A DNA stretch of 7,442 nt from the NCBI GenBank assembly GCA_003499715.1, contig DNSH01000110.1, forward strand, positions 1 through 7,442, given 5' to 3'. The DNA is from Candidatus Mesolinea sp. GTDB taxonomy: Bacteria; Chloroflexota; Anaerolineae; Anaerolineales; Anaerolineaceae. Positions 4,919 through 7,442 of the stretch are shown here, piece by piece. A program made the translations under genes and the position numbers. How positions within the stretch are numbered: position 1 is the stretch's first letter; every line of letters starts with the position of its first letter. The notes beneath the pieces are model-generated. The model searched no databases. It was not told the DNA's origin and saw nothing but the letters and a program-made list of their open reading frames with translations.

Positions 4919-7442
4919 ACGATACTGTCTCGCCCGCCAAACCCGCACCACGTTTTGATGCGTTAATCCTCACTGGCATTTTCGTTTTCCTTTATGCCTT
5001 TGCCTTGGCATTGGCACCCGCCGTGCGCATCCATGCAGATACCTTCAGCTTGGAGCTAAGCTATCTGCTGCCTTTCGCCGGCTGGCTGGCGGGCATACTT
5101 CTACTTAGGCAAGTTCTCCATAAACGCCTTCCAGCGGCAGACCCTTGGCTTCTGCCGATTATGGGCATACTCACTGGCTGGGGAATGCTCACGGTGTGGA
5201 GGCTCTCTCCAGCTTTGGGTCAAAAGCAGCTCGTTTGGTACTTAGTAGGCTGCTTAGTGATTGCCTTGGGTTTGTATATGCGCAATTTAATTGCTGCGCT
5301 CAAGCGCTACAGCACAGTCTGGCTGATCGCTGGCATCCTGCTCGTCACGCTCACCTTTTTCTTTGGTGTGCATCCCAGCGGCAGCGGGCCTAAGCTTTGG
5401 CTCAATCTATTTGGTGTTTATCTGCAGCCCTCGGAGCCCCTCAAACTATTAATGATCGTCTATTTGGCAGCCTTTTTTGCCAATCAAATCCGCCCAAACA
5501 TCGCTTTGATGGCTTCTATTTTGCCAACCGTAGTGATTACGGCGCTAATCGCTGTTTTACTCGTTTTCCAACAAGATTTAGGAACTGCAGCGCTATTCGT
5601 ATGTATTTATGTTTTTATGCTTGTGCTCACTACCCACCGGCGGCGTTTTTTATGGATTTTCCCACTGGTTGCCTTAGCCGCAGGTGTGGCGGGCTATTTC
5701 CTTTTTGATGTTGTGCGCGTCCGTGTGGATGTGTGGCTGAACCCTTGGCTCCAACCTGCGGGGGCTTCTTACCAGCTTGTTCAAGCACAAATTGCCATAG
5801 CTGCTGGAAAGATCTTTGGCACTGGCCCAGGCTTGGGCAGTCCCGGCTTTATACCTGTGGCAGTCTCTGATTTTATCTTTTCCGCCATAGCAGAGGAAAG
5901 CGGCTTGCTGGGCACTTCGGCTTTATTATTGCTTTACCTATTTTTAGTCGTGCGCGGGGTACATATTGCGCTTACCACCAAGACCACCTTTGGGCGCTAT
6001 TTAGCGTTTGGCATTTCGATTTACTTCACCATTCAAACCTTTTTTATCGTCGGAGGGAACTTAAGCCTGGTGCCCCTCACTGGCATTACGCTGCCATTCC
6101 TATCTTATGGAGGCTCCAGCCTGCTAACCAGCATGACCAGCATCGTTTTGCTGCTTTTATTAAGCGCTGAGAAAAGCAGGCAGCCTCTGCCGGCGTATTC
6201 TCGCCGACCTTATCAATATCTGGCGAGTGTTTTAATCTTGCTTTTCATCCCTCTGTTTGCCAAGAATTTCATAATTTCTGTGGTTAATCAAGAAGAAATC
6301 ACCTCAAAGTCAGAAAATTTACGCTGGGCTGTGTATGATCAATACTCACCGCGGGGGGATATCGTTACGCTGAGCAATACAGAATTAGCAATCACCACAG
6401 GCACGCCAGGAGAATACGAGCGCTTGGTACTCTATCCGCCGATAAGCAACGTGATCGGCTATACAAATGCCTTGTTTGGACAAACCGGTTTGGAACGCAG
6501 CCTCTACCCCTACCTGCGTGGCTATGGCAAGCCTTTTTCCACTTATTGGCAGCATGAGCTGCTCTATAACCAGCCTCCGCCCGGCTCGGACGTGCGCGTT
6601 AACCTTAACCTCAACTTGCAAATTGCTGCAGATGAGCTGCTCGGTGACCAAAAGGGCGCGATAGTATTGATGAATGCACAAACGGGCGAGATTTATGCCC
6701 TCGCTAGCCACCCAAACTTTGATGCTAACACGCTCGAAGAGCAGTGGGAAAGCTTAATGGCGAGCCCCGATGCCCCCTTGTTGAACCGCACCACCCAAGC
6801 TGCCTATCCTGTAGGTACGTTGATGAACTTGCTCGAATTGAGTGCCTTATGGAGCGAACAAACACCGCTGAGCACGGAGCCAGAGCTGCCGTTCCACTTG
6901 GACCGCGAATGCTATCGCGCGATCCAAGCCAGCGCTCGTACCCTTGATACATTGCGCTATGGTTGTGAAAGTGCTGCTATAACCTTACGGAGCTCCCTTA
7001 CGGATTTGCAGTTAGTCGGAACTGCACGGGCTTTCGGGCTCTTCAGCGCCCCAAGCTTGGCGCTTGAGGTTGCTCCCGCTGCGGAAGACCCTATTGCCGC
7101 AGGAACCTTAGATGCTTGGTTCCAAGCTCCCGCGAAGACAAACGTCAGCCCGTTGCAGATGGCTTTAGTTGCAGCCACCATCACCAATAACGGCAATCAA
7201 CCGTCACCGAAATTAGCCAACAGCTATCAAGATGAAAACGGAAATTGGGTTGCTTTTGGGCAGAGCACCACCCAACAAAAAGTCCTCGATTCTGCAGTAG
7301 CTTTCCGCATCCAAGACCGCTTCAAAGCCGAAAAACAAGCGATCTGGTACCAATTTGGCCATGCAAACACGGCAAATGGCGAGCCCCTCACCTGGTATAT
7401 CGGCGGAACAACCTCGGCGTGGACTGGCACGCCGCTTGCCAT
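4915..7442 (+). CDS. rodA: Fused RodA-type SEDS peptidoglycan glycosyltransferase and PbpA-like class B PBP with degenerate transpeptidase motifs; 3' end outside window
   Basis: One frame, read codon by codon, is open from TTG 4915 (overlapping the mtnP stop as TTGA) to the window end: 842 codons, no stop. Residues 1 to about 420 are a multi-pass SEDS polymerase of the actinobacterial RodA type, which polymerises lipid II glycan chains. Motifs are D-P-W-L-L-P-I (76-82), Q-P-S-E (171-174), Q-Q-D-L-G-T-A (219-225), F-G-T-G-P-G (301-306), S-D-F-I-F with catalytic Asp319 (codon 5869-5871), and L-P-F-L-S-Y-G-G-S-S (393-402). A short linker leads to a further membrane helix (about 434-456), then a PbpA-like pedestal (Y-D-Q-Y-S-P-R-G-D, 474-482) and a transpeptidase-like domain from K-G-A-I-V (581). 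Its catalytic motifs are changed: Y-P-V-G is followed by T635-L-M-N638 instead of SxxK, G683-C-E685 replaces SxN, and H816-A-N-T819 stands at KTGT. The start is the least certain part: the ribosome site is weak, and the next ATG (5161) would remove the first membrane helices. Confidence 0.9.
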   Translation, partial: MNDTVSPAKPAPRFDALILTGIFVFLYAFALALAPAVRIHADTFSLELSYLLPFAGWLAGILLLRQVLHKRLPAADPWLLPIMGILTGWGMLTVWRLSPALGQKQLVWYLVGCLVIALGLYMRNLIAALKRYSTVWLIAGILLVTLTFFFGVHPSGSGPKLWLNLFGVYLQPSEPLKLLMIVYLAAFFANQIRPNIALMASILPTVVITALIAVLLVFQQDLGTAALFVCIYVFMLVLTTHRRRFLWIFPLVALAAGVAGYFLFDVVRVRVDVWLNPWLQPAGASYQLVQAQIAIAAGKIFGTGPGLGSPGFIPVAVSDFIFSAIAEESGLLGTSALLLLYLFLVVRGVHIALTTKTTFGRYLAFGISIYFTIQTFFIVGGNLSLVPLTGITLPFLSYGGSSLLTSMTSIVLLLLLSAEKSRQPLPAYSRRPYQYLASVLILLFIPLFAKNFIISVVNQEEITSKSENLRWAVYDQYSPRGDIVTLSNTELAITTGTPGEYERLVLYPPISNVIGYTNALFGQTGLERSLYPYLRGYGKPFSTYWQHELLYNQPPPGSDVRVNLNLNLQIAADELLGDQKGAIVLMNAQTGEIYALASHPNFDANTLEEQWESLMASPDAPLLNRTTQAAYPVGTLMNLLELSALWSEQTPLSTEPELPFHLDRECYRAIQASARTLDTLRYGCESAAITLRSSLTDLQLVGTARAFGLFSAPSLALEVAPAAEDPIAAGTLDAWFQAPAKTNVSPLQMALVAATITNNGNQPSPKLANSYQDENGNWVAFGQSTTQQKVLDSAVAFRIQDRFKAEKQAIWYQFGHANTANGEPLTWYIGGTTSAWTGTPLA

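Noticed and set aside
5145..5708. Plus-strand open frames of about 80-100 codons at 5145-5393 and 5397-5708
   Set aside because: They lie inside the continuous SEDS frame, whose translation carries recognisable conserved motifs. They are out-of-frame shadows.
6385..6711. Minus-strand 108-codon open frame
   Set aside because: It is antisense to the PBP pedestal region of the fusion, resembles no family known to me, and is best explained as a shadow of the plus-strand gene.
7426..7437. W-T-G-T-P-L (residues 836-841 of the fusion) as the true KTGT motif
   Set aside because: The preceding W-Y-I-G aligns without gaps to the strand that follows KTGT in active PBPs, placing H-A-N-T at the KTGT position. 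This stretch also lacks the Lys, so the inactivity prediction holds either way.

Overview
The window (about 50% GC by eye) looks like a bacterial chromosome segment with every gene on the plus strand. No mobile element, RNA gene or CRISPR array is visible. The best guess for the host is the phylum Chloroflexota, class Anaerolineae or near it. That rests on recollected family resemblance and on the pairing of actinobacterial-type FhaA/FhaB/RodA/PbpA homologues with a metabolic gene between them. It has not been tested by any search.

Layout. (1) Positions 1-1454 hold the C-terminal part of a type I pullulanase of glycoside hydrolase family 13; the gene begins upstream of the window. (2) Positions 1612-2712 hold a PHP-domain metallohydrolase of unknown substrate with a C-terminal beta-sandwich-like region. 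(3) From a promoter at about 2784-2792 runs a tight four-gene cluster: an FhaA-like protein (2815-3579), a membrane-anchored FhaB-like FHA protein (3576-4007), 5'-methylthioadenosine phosphorylase (4031-4918), and a very long reading frame from 4915 to the window end. The gaps are -4, +23 and -4 bases, so this reads as one operon.

The last frame is the notable object. It is open for 842 codons without a stop. It encodes a complete RodA/FtsW-type (SEDS) peptidoglycan glycosyltransferase fused in frame to a class B penicillin-binding protein that most resembles actinobacterial PbpA. The SEDS half keeps the conserved motifs, including the Asp of the extracellular S-D-F-I-F motif. The PBP half keeps the membrane anchor, pedestal region and overall transpeptidase fold signature, but the three catalytic motifs are replaced: SxxK by T-L-M-N, SxN by G-C-E, and K-T-G-T by H-A-N-T. 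This suggests a polymerase carrying its own non-catalytic transpeptidase-like partner. 

In Mycobacterium and relatives the order fhaA-fhaB-pstP-rodA-pbpA-pknA-pknB is well known. Here the order fhaA-fhaB-(mtnP)-rodA::pbpA matches it, with methylthioadenosine phosphorylase where the phosphatase pstP would sit and rodA and pbpA merged. The FHA proteins probably link this wall-synthesis enzyme to Ser/Thr phosphorylation, although no kinase or phosphatase lies within the window.
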